This document shows positions 63,790 through 64,000 of a stretch of 64,000 nucleotides of DNA, one piece after another. The stretch's first letter is position 1. Each line of letters begins with the position of its first letter. Both the position numbers and the translations under genes were made by a program. The stretch comes from Sycobia sp. Sy_11. Lineage: Eukaryota; Arthropoda; Insecta; Hymenoptera; Epichrysomallidae. Under the pieces are notes generated by a model. It ran no database searches, was not told where the DNA came from, and saw nothing but the letters and a program-made list of their open reading frames with translations. Location of the stretch: assembly GCA_018907035.1 (NCBI GenBank), contig JACCIC010000014.1:3532501-3596500 (forward strand). The letters run 5' to 3'.

Positions 63790-64000
63790 TATAGGAACAG
63801 CGCAAATTACACGCCAATGGAACGAACGGGAATCGCGGGCGTTGGATTTATTGTTGGATATATTGTTCAGAATCACGATTAAAACTGAGCTCCGGATGTA
63901 CATGGGGCGCCGCCCATGTACTCCGTTAGAACAGAATCAGCGAAACTTTTCCATCCTTCTTTTTCACTTGCACGAACGATGATAATTTTTCTTTTTACCA

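Noticed and set aside
63108..63982. Open frames of 100-190 codons rich in Tyr-Ile
   Set aside because: They are translations of (TA)n tracts, open in several frames and on both strands. The same applies to all YIYI-rich frames in the window.

Overview
This window looks like eukaryotic, probably insect, genomic DNA. The evidence is a spliced coding exon, long AT-rich non-coding stretches, CpG-rich islands with no CpG depletion, and very many dinucleotide microsatellites. The mix of AT-rich background, CG-rich islands and degenerate MITEs fits a hymenopteran such as a parasitoid wasp, but that placement is inference. There is no prokaryotic gene organisation, rRNA, recognisable tRNA or CRISPR array. 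Nearly every long open frame is a microsatellite read through as Tyr-Ile, Leu-Ser or Arg-Glu runs.

Layout: 1-4074 is intron or upstream sequence of a DnaJ-family gene and carries an old 663-bp foldback element (475-1137). 4075-4408 is the only convincing coding sequence: the last exon of a DnaJ subfamily B protein, most like DNAJB13, on the + strand. 4.4-28 kb is AT-rich and gene-poor. It holds remnants of at least two repeat families: a CACTG-ended palindromic MITE at 14064-14308, with a second copy at 43765-44026, and a family marked by a stem-loop followed by CGAAACG plus a downstream KQxQxDCH-encoding block, at 11.3-11.9, 27.2-27.6 and 56.8-57.0 kb. One short protein-like but unidentified reading frame lies at 14384-14617.

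28.6-34 kb is a CpG-rich region with a possible + strand promoter and first exon (about 29.03-29.71 kb) ending in a consensus splice donor. If real, the rest of the window could be the large first intron of that gene. Two other strong donor sites, at 23497 and 31351, may belong to alternative first exons. 34-64 kb has no supportable coding exon. It alternates AT-rich stretches, CG-rich islands (45.8-46.0, 50.0-50.9, 53.1-55.7 kb) and microsatellites.

The most striking overall property is more than 60 long, nearly pure (TA)n tracts, mostly 35-65 bp, about one per kb, densest around the putative promoter. No coherent multi-gene system is visible. The observations most worth following up are the foldback element, the two-copy MITE, the CGAAACG family with possible hammerhead-like motifs, and the (TA)n load. 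All similarities were judged by eye, without database searches.
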